This document shows, in pieces, positions 7,650 to 16,691 of a stretch of DNA of 37,810 bases. Positions within the stretch are counted from its first letter, which is position 1; each line of letters opens with the position of its first letter. Made by a program: the position numbers and the translations under genes. Source of the DNA: CAYQUC01 sp964420605. GTDB taxonomy: Bacteria; Pseudomonadota; Gammaproteobacteria; UBA6429; Thiohalophilaceae. The notes under the pieces are model-generated. The model worked only from the letters and a program-made list of their open reading frames with translations. It did not search any database and was not told where the DNA came from. The stretch is from assembly GCA_964420605.1 (NCBI GenBank), contig CAYQUC010000030.1, positions 1-37,810 of the forward strand. Direction: 5' to 3'.

Positions 7650-9254
7650 ATGGTTGTAATAAGAAATAATTTAGGAAAATCCGTGAATTACAACTCTTTC
7701 TTAAAAAAAGACTATAAGAATATTTCTCTCACCAATAACAAGGGGAAATACCAAGAATGGCAAGAGCCTCGTCGAAAATTTAAGCGTCAACATGTGATTT
7801 TAATAGTGTGTTTACTGCTAGGAATCAGCGTGGCCTTAATATTGGTTACAAATCAAGCTGAAGCGACACGAAACACTGTCGAGCAATCAAATATCGAATC
7901 ACCCGATAACAAAATCATTATCGAGCTGCCCTTGAGTTTTGACGATAAAGTAAATTATACCAGTGAACCCGACATTGAAATGCCAACGATAGATTTTTCG
8001 GATAACCCAAATTTAAAACCCAATACTTCATATAATAGTACTGGTGATAATCAAGTACTTAACATTTTAACGAATACTAAAACAAACCTATCAATTAACA
8101 CTAACGCTGCGATTACATCAACATTACTCCAGCAAAATAAACCCAGCTTTTCAAAACTGAAGTGGACAACACATCAAGTAAAGTCAGGCGAGTCATTAGC
8201 ATTAATTTTTAAAAAAGCGCAATTAAAACCACGAGTGCTACACGATATAATTAATCTGGGTAAAGCAACAAAAGTGTTGAACTCCATTAGGCCTGGACAA
8301 AAGATAAAATTTAGAATATCAGATAAAGGTGCTCTACAAGAACTCGTTTATATTCAAGATTCATTAAATTCATTACATGTCATGAAATTTAGCGATGGCT
8401 ATCAAGCAGTGCCAATTGTTAAGCAAATTGAAAAACGAATCACTCACGCCAAGGTCATTATTCATAGCTCACTTTTTGAGGCTGGACTTGCTGCCGGCTT
8501 ATCAAATTCCGTCATAATGGATTTAGCGAGTATTTTCGGTTGGGATATCGATTTTGCATTGGATATCCGTTCAGGCGATCAATTCAGTATTGTCTACGAA
8601 GAACACTATCTTGAAGGCAATAAAATACGTGATGGTGCAATTCTCGCTGCGGAATTTATTAACCAAAAAAGAAATTTTCAAGCCATTCGATTCACCGATA
8701 AACAAGATCGAACGGATTATTACACGCCATCAGGTTTATCAATGCGTAAAGCTTTTTTAAGAACGCCTGTTGACTTTAGACGAATTAGTTCTCGTTTTGG
8801 TAAACGTAAACATCCAATTTTAAATTACATGCGACTCCACAAAGGAGTTGATTACGTAGCGCGTCGTGGTACTCCAGTTCGCGCATCTGGTGATGGTAAA
8901 ATTGTACACAAAAAACGTAAAGGCGGATACGGTCGCGCAATTATTATTAAACATGGCGGAAAATACAGCACTCTGTATGCCCACTTACAGGGATATAAAA
9001 AAGGTCTTAGAGTCGGCCAAAAAATCAAACAAGGACAAACAATTGGTTATGTTGGTAGTTCCGGTCGTTCAACCGGACCGCATTTACATTATGAGTTTAG
9101 AGTGAACGGTGTACACAGAAACCCGCTAACAGTTAAGTTACCCAATGCCAGACCAATTAATAAAAAATTTAAAGCAGAATATTTAACATACGCTAGTCGA
9201 ATGATGACTCAGCTGGATAACTATAACCAAATTACGGTCGCCCTTAATCCTTAA
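7650..9254 (+). CDS. Membrane-anchored M23 murein DD-endopeptidase, MepM-like
   Basis: 534 residues. A cytoplasmic basic N-terminus is followed by one membrane segment (about 48-67), a low-complexity periplasmic linker and a LysM/OapA-like domain (about 170-250). The C-terminal LytM/M23 domain (about 370-505) has zinc ligands H397, D401 and H480, with H445 (YAHL) and H478 (HLH) as catalytic histidines. All five are present, so it should cut peptidoglycan cross-links to allow wall growth. The ATG at 7650 has a poor ribosome site; GTG at 7683 has AGGA at good spacing and may be the true start, shortening the protein by 11 residues without affecting any domain. It ends 17 nt before anmK, so the two are probably co-transcribed. 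Confidence 0.93.
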   Translation: MVVIRNNLGKSVNYNSFLKKDYKNISLTNNKGKYQEWQEPRRKFKRQHVILIVCLLLGISVALILVTNQAEATRNTVEQSNIESPDNKIIIELPLSFDDKVNYTSEPDIEMPTIDFSDNPNLKPNTSYNSTGDNQVLNILTNTKTNLSINTNAAITSTLLQQNKPSFSKLKWTTHQVKSGESLALIFKKAQLKPRVLHDIINLGKATKVLNSIRPGQKIKFRISDKGALQELVYIQDSLNSLHVMKFSDGYQAVPIVKQIEKRITHAKVIIHSSLFEAGLAAGLSNSVIMDLASIFGWDIDFALDIRSGDQFSIVYEEHYLEGNKIRDGAILAAEFINQKRNFQAIRFTDKQDRTDYYTPSGLSMRKAFLRTPVDFRRISSRFGKRKHPILNYMRLHKGVDYVARRGTPVRASGDGKIVHKKRKGGYGRAIIIKHGGKYSTLYAHLQGYKKGLRVGQKIKQGQTIGYVGSSGRSTGPHLHYEFRVNGVHRNPLTVKLPNARPINKKFKAEYLTYASRMMTQLDNYNQITVALNP

Positions 9255-9271
9255 GCGATAAAAGAGCTAAT

Positions 9272-10402
9272 ATGGATAGACACTACATAGGCTTAATGTC
9301 AGGCACAAGTGCCGATAGTATTGATGCTGTTGTTGTTAATATTAGCGCTGATAATGTCACATTATTAGAAAGTTATTCTCATCCAATACCAAAAGACATA
9401 CAAAAAAAAATTTGGAGTTTAAACCAGTCATGTGACAATGAGTTAAAAATCATGCTGGAACTGGATCAGCAACTTGGTCTGTTGTTTTCAAGTGCGGTCA
9501 ATAATATATTAAAAAAATCATCAATCGATTATAATTCAATTATTGCAATTGGCTCTCATGGGCAAACACTACGTCATTACCCAAACTCTGCCCATCCGTC
9601 TACGCTTCAAATTGCTGATGCTAATGTAATTGTTGAAAAAACGGGTATTACTACTGTATCTGACTTTCGACGCGCCGATATTGCAGCAGGTGGTCAAGGT
9701 GCACCATTAGTCCCTGCTTTTCATCAGCATCAATATCAACACTCAGAACATCATCGTGTCATTGTAAATATTGGTGGTATTGCAAACATTAGCTATTTAC
9801 CAGCCAATCAACCAAACTCAATAATTGGTTTTGATACCGGTCCAGGTAATGGCTTGATGGATGAGTGGATCCAAAAACATCAGAGTGTACCATTTGATAA
9901 GAATGGTGATTGGGCAAAACAAGGCACTGTTAATAAATCGTTATTAAATCTTTTTCTTGAACATCCTTATTTTCAAAAAAAACAACCAAAATCTACCGGA
10001 CGCGACATATTTAATCTATCGTGGGTAGAATCAATTATACAGCGTAGCCCGTCTTCAAATAGTATAAAACATGAGGACGTACAACTTACTTTATGCGCAC
10101 TAACTGCTCATAGTATAGTGAATGCTATAAACTCTCTTCAAATTGTTAACGAGGTTTATATTTGTGGCGGTGGGGTACACAATAAGACATTAATTCAGTT
10201 ATTAAATGACTTATTGTTTACAAAATCTATTCTATGTCAATCTACTGAAAAATTAGGTTTACATCCAGATTGGGTCGAAGCATGCGCATTTGCATGGTTA
10301 GCAAAACAACGTATCAATAATTTACCTGGTAACTGCCCTACTGTTACAGGTGCTCGCCATCACTGTGTTTTAGGTGCTATTTATAATTCATATAAATTAT
10401 AG
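9272..10402 (+). CDS. anmK: Anhydro-N-acetylmuramic acid kinase
   Basis: 376 residues, normal family length. AnmK hydrolyses and phosphorylates 1,6-anhydro-MurNAc from wall turnover to MurNAc-6-phosphate, returning it to amino-sugar metabolism in the cytoplasm. Family signatures are present: MSGTSADSIDA near the N-terminus, GSHGQT, SDFRRADIAAGGQGAPL, NIGGIANIS and FDTGPGN. It follows the murein endopeptidase gene by 17 nt and is convergent with the downstream kinase gene, 23 bp away. The pairing of a wall hydrolase with a recycling kinase is conserved in related genomes and makes functional sense. Confidence 0.96.
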   Translation: MDRHYIGLMSGTSADSIDAVVVNISADNVTLLESYSHPIPKDIQKKIWSLNQSCDNELKIMLELDQQLGLLFSSAVNNILKKSSIDYNSIIAIGSHGQTLRHYPNSAHPSTLQIADANVIVEKTGITTVSDFRRADIAAGGQGAPLVPAFHQHQYQHSEHHRVIVNIGGIANISYLPANQPNSIIGFDTGPGNGLMDEWIQKHQSVPFDKNGDWAKQGTVNKSLLNLFLEHPYFQKKQPKSTGRDIFNLSWVESIIQRSPSSNSIKHEDVQLTLCALTAHSIVNAINSLQIVNEVYICGGGVHNKTLIQLLNDLLFTKSILCQSTEKLGLHPDWVEACAFAWLAKQRINNLPGNCPTVTGARHHCVLGAIYNSYKL

Positions 10403-10425
10403 CGTCTCTAAATTAGAGTGAATAA

Positions 10426-12402
10426 TTATTTAAGAACGGTTGCAACTGTAGATAATAATTGACTTCCCACAAATGGTTTAGAAATAACATCTTTGATTGA
10501 CGATAGATTATAATTCGATTTTTGTATAAGTTCATTATTACCTGAACAGACAATAACCACTAATTCCTTTGAAAGTTTACTGCATTCAGAGGCTAATTCA
10601 ATTCCGGTTAAATTAGGCATTGTCAAATCGGTAATAAGTAAATCGAATTTTTCGGGGTTACTTTTTACTACTTCTAAGGCAGCTAAACTATTGGTAAATA
10701 CAGTTGTTTGATAGCCATGAATTTTTAAATACTCTCCTAAATAATCAGCGACCGGTTTTTCATCATCTACTACTAGTATATTTGCACTTTTTGAAACTTC
10801 GGGTGTTGGAAAATTTTTAATTTTATTATTCGGTTTTCTAATTTTTTTCAATGCAGGAAAATATAATTCAAATGAGGCTCCTTTTCCTACTATCGATTTC
10901 ACACAGATATGACCTTTGTGCTGATGAACTATTCCATGTATAACGGATAATCCCATTCCAGGTCCATCACCAAATTCTTTTGTGGTAACATACGGGTCAA
11001 ATATTTTATTTAATGACTTTGAATTAATTCCTTTACCTGTGTCATCAATAGTAAACACAACATAATCACCATTGAATGTTTCGTGACAAGACACACAAAT
11101 ATGATCGTGGTTAGAATCTATATTTTCATAATTTAGGGTAATTGAAATTTGACCTTTACTATTCATTGCTTCTTTTGAATTTAAGCAAAGATTCATTATC
11201 ATTTGTTCAATTTGGATAGGATCAATTACAATATTGGGTAAATTATTCTCCACATTTAATTTAATATCAATAGTTGTCGGAAAAGAAGATTTTAATAATT
11301 TCACAACTTCTTTTACTAATGGTTGCAGTGATACATTAGACGAATTACCACCGCTATCACGACTGTATGTTAATAATTGTGAAATTAAATCTCTTGCTCT
11401 AGCGCCGGCATCTAGAATTTCATCCTGATAACCTGCTAACCTCTTTTCACTGTTATTGAGCAAAAATTCTTTTGATAGTTCGGCATATCCCATAATTGAA
11501 GCCAGTATATTATTGAAATCATGTGCAATGCCTGCCGTTAACTGCCCTAATGCTTTCATTTTATGTGACAGCCGTAATTGTGTTTCTAAGCGTTGGCGTT
11601 CAAATAAAGTTTGTTTTTTCTCTGAAATATCACTGTGCGAGCCCGATATAAATACTATCTCACCGGAACTGTTATATGATGCACTTGCTCGAATAAGAAC
11701 CCATTTATATTTATTTTGTTTGGTTAATAATCGATACTCAAAATCCATTGAGCGGCTAGAACCATCAAGTAGATTTAAACATAATATTAGTGACTTCCCA
11801 GAATCGTCAGGATGAATTAAGCCCCGCCACTCAACATAATTCTTAGGAAAATCAATATCGGAATAACCGAGCATTTCTTTCCAACGCGTAGAAAAAAATA
11901 TATAACCCGTTTTAATATTCCAGTCCCAAATTCCATCATTGGTACCGTGTATAGCACGAATATACCGTTGTTCACTGCTCTCTAGTGCTTTCTCTATTTC
12001 AATTTTTTCATGACACAAATTAGATTGGTCAATACAATGTTTTACTCTTATTTTTATATTTTCAACGATATAGGGTTTTGTTATAAAGTCGTATATACCG
12101 TTACTGAATAACTCTGTTGTTGAATCAATATCTTTATTATCAATAATAACCATTGATAATAGATTTTTCTGAATTTTATTGAGGTCTTCTAATATTTTAG
12201 AATTTTTACTGAAGCATGTTTTGTAATCTAACAAAACAATTGTAGGTTTAACAGTTTTTAGGATGAGCTCTAAATCACTAAAGTTTGTATATATATTAAC
12301 TTTATAACCATCAGCTTGAAGAATTTTATCCAGTTGTAATGCATCATTAACATCATGATCAATTACTAAAATGGATTCTTCATGCTGGTTATTTTGTGAC
12401 AT
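10426..12402 (-). CDS. Hybrid histidine kinase with two receiver domains (REC-PAS-HisKA-HATPase-REC)
   Basis: 658 residues, no membrane segment. The N-terminal REC (about 10-130) has D15/D17, D59 and K109. A PAS_3-type domain follows (about 145-265) with the typical WDWNIKTG and HPDD motifs. HisKA has H294 in the same H-box context as the kinase at 2973-6026; HATPase carries DTGKGI and GPGMGL; the C-terminal REC has D592. A C-x2-C-H motif (C436, C439, H440) sits between the N and G1 boxes, as in the other kinase. The two catalytic cores are clearly similar and are probably paralogues. The gene separates anmK from the citrate synthase and erpA block. Target unknown. Confidence 0.9.
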   Translation of the reverse strand: MSQNNQHEESILVIDHDVNDALQLDKILQADGYKVNIYTNFSDLELILKTVKPTIVLLDYKTCFSKNSKILEDLNKIQKNLLSMVIIDNKDIDSTTELFSNGIYDFITKPYIVENIKIRVKHCIDQSNLCHEKIEIEKALESSEQRYIRAIHGTNDGIWDWNIKTGYIFFSTRWKEMLGYSDIDFPKNYVEWRGLIHPDDSGKSLILCLNLLDGSSRSMDFEYRLLTKQNKYKWVLIRASASYNSSGEIVFISGSHSDISEKKQTLFERQRLETQLRLSHKMKALGQLTAGIAHDFNNILASIMGYAELSKEFLLNNSEKRLAGYQDEILDAGARARDLISQLLTYSRDSGGNSSNVSLQPLVKEVVKLLKSSFPTTIDIKLNVENNLPNIVIDPIQIEQMIMNLCLNSKEAMNSKGQISITLNYENIDSNHDHICVSCHETFNGDYVVFTIDDTGKGINSKSLNKIFDPYVTTKEFGDGPGMGLSVIHGIVHQHKGHICVKSIVGKGASFELYFPALKKIRKPNNKIKNFPTPEVSKSANILVVDDEKPVADYLGEYLKIHGYQTTVFTNSLAALEVVKSNPEKFDLLITDLTMPNLTGIELASECSKLSKELVVIVCSGNNELIQKSNYNLSSIKDVISKPFVGSQLLSTVATVLK

Positions 12403-12442
12403 TTAATTCTATTAATGACTCTAAATAATTATTCTAATTTAA

Positions 12443-12473
12443 AGTATAGCAAGAGTCTGTCAGACTTCTGACA
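12443..12473 (-). promoter_or_regulatory. Extended -10 promoter with an upstream palindrome, kinase gene
   Basis: Minus strand: an extended -10 TGCTATACT (hexamer 12443-12448) about 40 bp before the kinase start. The -35 zone is covered by a palindrome with arms TGTCAGA / TCTGACA and a 2-nt centre (12458-12473). A poor -35 plus an operator-like palindrome suggests an activator or repressor site. The same bases lie just past the citrate synthase stop, so an RNA hairpin role is also possible. Confidence 0.4.
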
Positions 12474-12504
12474 TTACTGTTGATATCATTCATTTTTTAT
12501 TAGA

Positions 12505-13662
12505 TTAACGATCATCTAATTTTGCATATTTTCTGATGGGTTCACCAATATACACTTGAGTCGGCCTAAATATTCGATTATCCCCTAACTGTTCCCGCCA
12601 ATGAGCAAGCCAACCCGCGGTACGGGAAATTGCAAATATAGCTGTAAACTGGTCACGCGGAATGCCCATTTCTTCGTACAAAATTCCTGAATAAAAATCA
12701 ACATTCGCATAAACGCCTTTTTTGGCAAGACGATCTTCACAAACTTTTTCAACCATTTTAGCTAATTCAAAACGTGGGTTAATATCACCACCCCGAGATT
12801 CGATAAACTGATCAACTAACTTTTGCAATATTGGCGCACGAGGATCTTTTGTTTTATATTCGCGGTGGCCCATTCCCCAAATAACTTCTTTATTGGCCAA
12901 TTTATTATCAACAAACTCCTCAACCTTACTAAGCGAACCTATTTCATCTAACATATCAAGTACACGCTCATTAGCACCACCATGAAGTGGTCCCGACAAG
13001 GTACCTATTGCCGATGCCATTACACAATTTGGACTAGCCAAGGTTGAACCATTGACTAACACGGCGAATGTTGATGCATTAATTGTATGTTCTGCGTGTA
13101 ATATTAGGCACACATCCATTATTCGAGCCAATAGTGGATCTGGTTCTTTTCCTGTGAACATATACAAAAAATTTTCAGCATAATTTAAATCTTTTCTTGG
13201 CGGGATAGGATCGTAGCCATTTCGAATGTGTTCCCACATAGCGACCATTGTTGCCATTCGAGCAATAATTTTAATCGACATATTATTAATGTAATTCAAA
13301 TCAGTACACTGAGAACCACCGATTAAACAATCATTACCGGGATAAAACATGCCAAGACTCGCAATCGATGTTTGCAACATTTCCATGGGGTGACCTGATG
13401 ATGGCAATGTTTTCATCAAATCTCTAATTTGATATTTAACACGACGATTTTCGCGCAAACTATCATCAAATTCAGCTAGTTCAAAGGCTGTTGGCAAGTA
13501 ACCGTCTAATAAAAGTAAGGCGGTTTCTTCAAAACTACTGTGTTCAGCTAATTCTTCAATTGGATAGCCGCGATAGGCTAAGATGCCCTTTTCACCATTG
13601 ATATCGGATATGTTTGATTTTGTTGCGGGGACACCGGCAAGACCAGGTAAATATTCTGTCAT
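12505..13662 (-). CDS. Citrate synthase, short (type I-like) form
   Basis: 385 residues from the ATG at 13662, which has GGAG at 6 nt; the ORF is open four codons further, but that ATG overlaps the ribosome site. It condenses oxaloacetate and acetyl-CoA at the entry to the TCA cycle. Active-site residues are H227 (GPLHGGAN), H266 (GMGHRE) and D322 (VDFYSG), with H189/H192 in HAEHTINAST. The N-terminal PGLAGVPATKSNIS and overall length resemble cyanobacterial and Bacillus-type enzymes rather than the roughly 428-residue hexameric GltA usual in enteric bacteria. A 2-methylcitrate synthase role is possible but less likely, with no prp genes nearby. Confidence 0.88.
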   Translation of the reverse strand: MTEYLPGLAGVPATKSNISDINGEKGILAYRGYPIEELAEHSSFEETALLLLDGYLPTAFELAEFDDSLRENRRVKYQIRDLMKTLPSSGHPMEMLQTSIASLGMFYPGNDCLIGGSQCTDLNYINNMSIKIIARMATMVAMWEHIRNGYDPIPPRKDLNYAENFLYMFTGKEPDPLLARIMDVCLILHAEHTINASTFAVLVNGSTLASPNCVMASAIGTLSGPLHGGANERVLDMLDEIGSLSKVEEFVDNKLANKEVIWGMGHREYKTKDPRAPILQKLVDQFIESRGGDINPRFELAKMVEKVCEDRLAKKGVYANVDFYSGILYEEMGIPRDQFTAIFAISRTAGWLAHWREQLGDNRIFRPTQVYIGEPIRKYAKLDDR

Positions 13663-13992
13663 CGAATACTCCATCTACTTAATTTCGTCATTCATTCCTT
13701 ACATATTGACTGTATAAGTAAGGAAATTATTCAAAGGTTAAAACGCTATATAAAGTCAATAAGGCGACTATATAGAAGTAATTTCACTATAAACAATAGC
13801 TCAGTCTACACTATGTCTATATAGTGTATGCAATTATTATTACAGAAAATAAAGCGATAAGTATTTGAATAATGTACAATATTTAATCAATTATTGAGAC
13901 GAATAAAATAGTGACTGTTACGCAGGATTAATCAATGATATCGGGTAATCAATGTGGTCATTGATTACCCGGAAATTGAGGCCAAAAAATAC
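13663..13992. other. Intergenic region rich in inverted repeats between citrate synthase and erpA
   Basis: These 330 bp carry no convincing gene. An 8-bp inverted repeat TTCCTTAC / GTAAGGAA (13695-13702 and 13718-13725, 15-nt spacer) lies 33-63 bp upstream of the citrate synthase start, where an operator or 5' UTR hairpin could be. A second perfect repeat, TACACTAT / ATAGTGTA (13807-13814 and 13821-13828), has a 6-nt loop. The strong erpA-proximal hairpin is listed separately. I could not assign a confident citrate synthase promoter. Confidence 0.5.
13942..13971. terminator. Perfect 13-bp hairpin downstream of erpA
   Basis: Arms CGGGTAATCAATG / CATTGATTACCCG pair perfectly around a 4-nt loop, 21 nt past the erpA stop on the minus strand. 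No T-run follows on either strand, so it is not a canonical Rho-independent terminator. It may block 3' exonucleases or pause polymerase. Confidence 0.5.
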
Positions 13993-14352
13993 TCAAATAG
14001 AGAAAGAGGAGCCGCAACCACAGGTTGTTGTTGCATTTGGGTTATTAATTACAAAAATTGAACCTTCCAGACTTACTTTAAAATCAACTTCAGAACCCAC
14101 TAAATACTGAAAGCTCATTGGATCTATTACAATAGCAACACCATCATGCTCAACAACGGTATCGCCGTCTTGAACATTTTCATCAAAATTAAAACCATAT
14201 TGAAATCCAGAACAACCACCACCCGAAACAAAAACACGTAATTTAAGCGCCGTATTGCCTTCTTCTGCGATTAACGTCTTTATTTTAGCAGCAGCATTAT
14301 CGGTTAAGGTAATTTCCTGGCTATCGGTTTCTATCGATTGATTAGCTGACAT
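13993..14352 (-). CDS. erpA: A-type iron-sulfur cluster carrier ErpA
   Basis: 119 residues from the ATG at 14352; an ATG two codons upstream is only 2 nt from the GGAG ribosome site, whereas this one is 8 nt away. ErpA receives Fe-S clusters from the assembly scaffold and delivers them to targets, including the isoprenoid enzymes IspG/IspH. The three cluster ligands are visible: one cysteine in SGGGCSGFQYGF and two in the C-terminal TTCGCGSSFSI. DPMSFQYLVG and NPNATTTCGCG favour ErpA over IscA. It lies 95 bp after the bactofilin gene on the same strand, with an AT-rich hairpin between them. Confidence 0.95.
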   Translation of the reverse strand: MSANQSIETDSQEITLTDNAAAKIKTLIAEEGNTALKLRVFVSGGGCSGFQYGFNFDENVQDGDTVVEHDGVAIVIDPMSFQYLVGSEVDFKVSLEGSIFVINNPNATTTCGCGSSFSI

Positions 14353-14378
14353 GCACATTACTCCGGTATCTTAAAACT

Positions 14379-14402
14379 TACTATTTACACTACTAAATAG
14401 TA
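14379..14402. promoter_or_regulatory. AT-rich 9-bp hairpin upstream of erpA
   Basis: Arms TACTATTTA / TAAATAGTA with a 6-nt loop lie about 27 bp upstream of the erpA start and 45 bp past the bactofilin stop. It could be an operator over the erpA promoter or the end of the bactofilin transcript. I do not see an unambiguous IscR site. Confidence 0.35.
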
Positions 14403-14447
14403 TATCAGAATTCTCTAAAATAAGAATATATTACTTGAGTAATTTAA

Positions 14448-14882
14448 TCAAGATTCATCTGAGTTCTTAGTATTCGCTACCTTTTCTTTAATTGACACAA
14501 CTGATTTATTCTCTGAGGGGTCTGAACGATGAACCAAATTGCCATTGACTTCAGCCCCCATCGCCATCTCGATTAAAGTATAGTAAACATTACCGTTAAC
14601 ACGAGCATCTGATGCTAACTCGATGTGTTCTAAAGCATGAACATCGCCGATAATCGTGCCATTTAGAACGATATTCGCAACTTTTACTTCACCTTCAACA
14701 ACTCCGCGTTCGCTCAGAGTTAACACTGAACCGGTACCTTCTTCAGAGATAACATTACCTTTAATTAAACCGTCAACATGTAGTCCACCATTAAATATTA
14801 TGTCGCCGCGAATTTCGGTATTTTGACCAATTAATGAGTCAATTTTGGCGGATTGTTTCGGTTTTTTGGTCTTTCCAAACAT
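14448..14882 (-). CDS. Bactofilin
   Basis: 144 residues. The central beta-helix domain (about 14-120) has the repeating glycine and hydrophobic pattern of the family (IRGDIIFNGGLHVDG, GTIIGDVHALEHIE), framed by a short basic N-terminus MFGKTKKPKQ and a flexible charged tail. Bactofilins polymerise without nucleotide into filaments that position wall enzymes or other proteins. AGGAGA lies 11 nt before the ATG. The start is 5 nt past the stop of the upstream coiled-coil membrane protein, so the two are an operon. Such pairs fit the model of a bactofilin working with a bitopic membrane partner on the wall, though the exact role here is inferred. Confidence 0.92.
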   Translation of the reverse strand: MFGKTKKPKQSAKIDSLIGQNTEIRGDIIFNGGLHVDGLIKGNVISEEGTGSVLTLSERGVVEGEVKVANIVLNGTIIGDVHALEHIELASDARVNGNVYYTLIEMAMGAEVNGNLVHRSDPSENKSVVSIKEKVANTKNSDES

Positions 14883-14887
14883 GGGTT

Positions 14888-15601
14888 TTATTTCTCCTTA
14901 AATGGCCAATCAAATACTTTTTCTATCATGTCTTTTTCTCTTCCTCTCGGAAGTACTTGTAAGCTGACACGTTTTGCTTGAAATGTTTCCGGCAATGTAA
15001 TGTTGCCTTTAAAATTTTGAAAATATTTAAATTTAAATTTTAATTCTTTTATATGGTTCTCAGTTAACTGATTTAAATGCAGCGATATCTGATGTCCATT
15101 TTTAATGCCTTCAATATTTAAGCGTACCTTACCTTGGGCAAGACGGCTATGTTTTAGCACCTGGGTTAAGGATATTTCATATCGATAACCACGTAATTCA
15201 CCATTTGGAATTAACTTATAACTTTGTAAGTGAAGTCCTTGAGATGCACTACGTGGTGATATAATACCACGATAAAATGCCAGTTCACCATTCAACTCTA
15301 AAATTTCGGCTTGTAAGGCTTTTAATGAGTTATTAACCTCATCATAAGCTTTTCTTTCAACTTGAGCTGCGCGCTCCATCACGGCATTTTCTTCTCGTAG
15401 TACTTCTATTTGATCTTCCAGTTTTGTAATGGTCGTTTCAAGCTGCAAAAACTCTTTTTGTGAATTTATACTGTCAAAACCAGCTCGATATCGACCGTAT
15501 TCAAATAACACCCATGCCGCTAGCACCAAGGTAATGAACACCGCAACAATCATTACTCTAGACACCCAAGGACGATGTAATGTTACAATCATTCCACTCA
15601 T
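14888..15601 (-). CDS. Bitopic membrane protein with periplasmic coiled coil (DUF6776-like)
   Basis: 237 residues. A short cytoplasmic N-terminus leads to one membrane segment (about 16-36), then a long coiled coil (about 45-110, starting near EFLQLETTITKLEDQIEVL) and a C-terminal beta-rich domain (about 120-235). I place it with the DUF6776 family by position and architecture; no catalytic motif is visible. It sits directly upstream of bactofilin with a 5-nt gap, an order also seen in Pseudomonas-type erpA-argC clusters. It is probably the membrane anchor or partner of the bactofilin filament. An alternative ATG three codons in (residue 4) cannot be excluded. Confidence 0.78.
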   Translation of the reverse strand: MSGMIVTLHRPWVSRVMIVAVFITLVLAAWVLFEYGRYRAGFDSINSQKEFLQLETTITKLEDQIEVLREENAVMERAAQVERKAYDEVNNSLKALQAEILELNGELAFYRGIISPRSASQGLHLQSYKLIPNGELRGYRYEISLTQVLKHSRLAQGKVRLNIEGIKNGHQISLHLNQLTENHIKELKFKFKYFQNFKGNITLPETFQAKRVSLQVLPRGREKDMIEKVFDWPFKEK

Positions 15602-15659
15602 ATCATTGTGTATCCAATAAGTTTCTCAAAATATTTAAAATTTCCAGATCGCGTTATTA

Positions 15660-16691
15660 TTAGGGCATAACCGCAATTAGATCCAACCCTGTATTTTCGG
15701 GCAGATCAAACATTAAGTTCATATTCTGAATAGCCTGCCCCGATGCACCTTTTACAAGGTTATCGATTACCGAGAGTATCACAACCGTTTTATCATCTTG
15801 TGGTCGAAATACGCTAATGCGGCACATATTACTACCTCGAACATAACGTGTTTCAGGATGCTCTCCTGCTGCTAAGACATCGACAAATAATTCATCTTGA
15901 TAACGCTTTTCATATAATTGCTGCAAATCAACGCTAGTATCAAGAACTGTCGCATACAGTGTCGCATGGATGCCTCGAATCATTGGTACTAAATGCGGTA
16001 CAAAGGTTAATGATACTGGGTCATTGGCCGCTATTTGTAAGCCTTGACTAATTTCAGGCAAATGACGATGGCCCGAAGCCGAGTATGCTTTAAAACTTTC
16101 ACCCATTTCTGCCATTAAAGTACCAACATTCGCACCTCGACCAGCACCACTCACGCCTGATTTAGCATCAGCCACTAAATGTGTTAAGTCTGCTAACTTA
16201 TTTTCAATTAAGGGTAAAAAACCAAGTTGCACTGCGGTAGGATAACAACCTGGATTGGCAACTAACCGTGCTGTTTTAATTGCTTCGCGATTAACCTCAG
16301 GCAAACCATAAACGGCTTTTTGAAGAATATCGGGACAACTGTGCTCCATGCCATACCATTTCTGCCATTCAAGCGGATCTTTTAAACGAAAATCAGCAGC
16401 TAAATCAATCACTCGCACACCAGCCTCGATAAGCTCAGGAACCATTTTCATGGCAGTGCCATTTGGTGTTGCAAAAAAGACAACATCACACTTTTTTAAC
16501 TGCTTAACATCAGGAACGGTGAATTCAAGATCAATATAACCTCGTAAATTTGGAAATAACGTGTCGATAGCATTGCCTTGCTCTGCACGCGAGGTGATCA
16601 ATTCAATTTTAACCCTAGGGTGTTTCGCTAATAAACGTAGTAGCTCAACACCGGTGTAACCGGTTGCACCCACAATTCCAACTTTAATCAT
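15660..16691 (-). CDS. argC: N-acetyl-gamma-glutamyl-phosphate reductase
   Basis: 343 residues, typical length. ArgC makes N-acetylglutamate semialdehyde with NADPH, the third step of arginine synthesis. The N-terminal Rossmann motif GATGYTG is at 9-14, the catalytic cysteine C149 is in NPGCYPTA, and the conserved GHRHLPEI histidine is present. The ATG is preceded by GAAGA. It lies 58 bp upstream of the coiled-coil/bactofilin pair on the same strand and may share its transcript. I looked for an arginine-repressor (ARG box) palindrome upstream and did not find a convincing one. Confidence 0.97.
   Translation of the reverse strand: MIKVGIVGATGYTGVELLRLLAKHPRVKIELITSRAEQGNAIDTLFPNLRGYIDLEFTVPDVKQLKKCDVVFFATPNGTAMKMVPELIEAGVRVIDLAADFRLKDPLEWQKWYGMEHSCPDILQKAVYGLPEVNREAIKTARLVANPGCYPTAVQLGFLPLIENKLADLTHLVADAKSGVSGAGRGANVGTLMAEMGESFKAYSASGHRHLPEISQGLQIAANDPVSLTFVPHLVPMIRGIHATLYATVLDTSVDLQQLYEKRYQDELFVDVLAAGEHPETRYVRGSNMCRISVFRPQDDKTVVILSVIDNLVKGASGQAIQNMNLMFDLPENTGLDLIAVMP

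Noticed and set aside
11083..11097. CVSCH in the second kinase read as a c-type heme site
   Set aside because: The protein is cytosolic without a signal peptide, and the equivalent motif in the paralogue is CTSCQ, without the heme-ligating histidine position.
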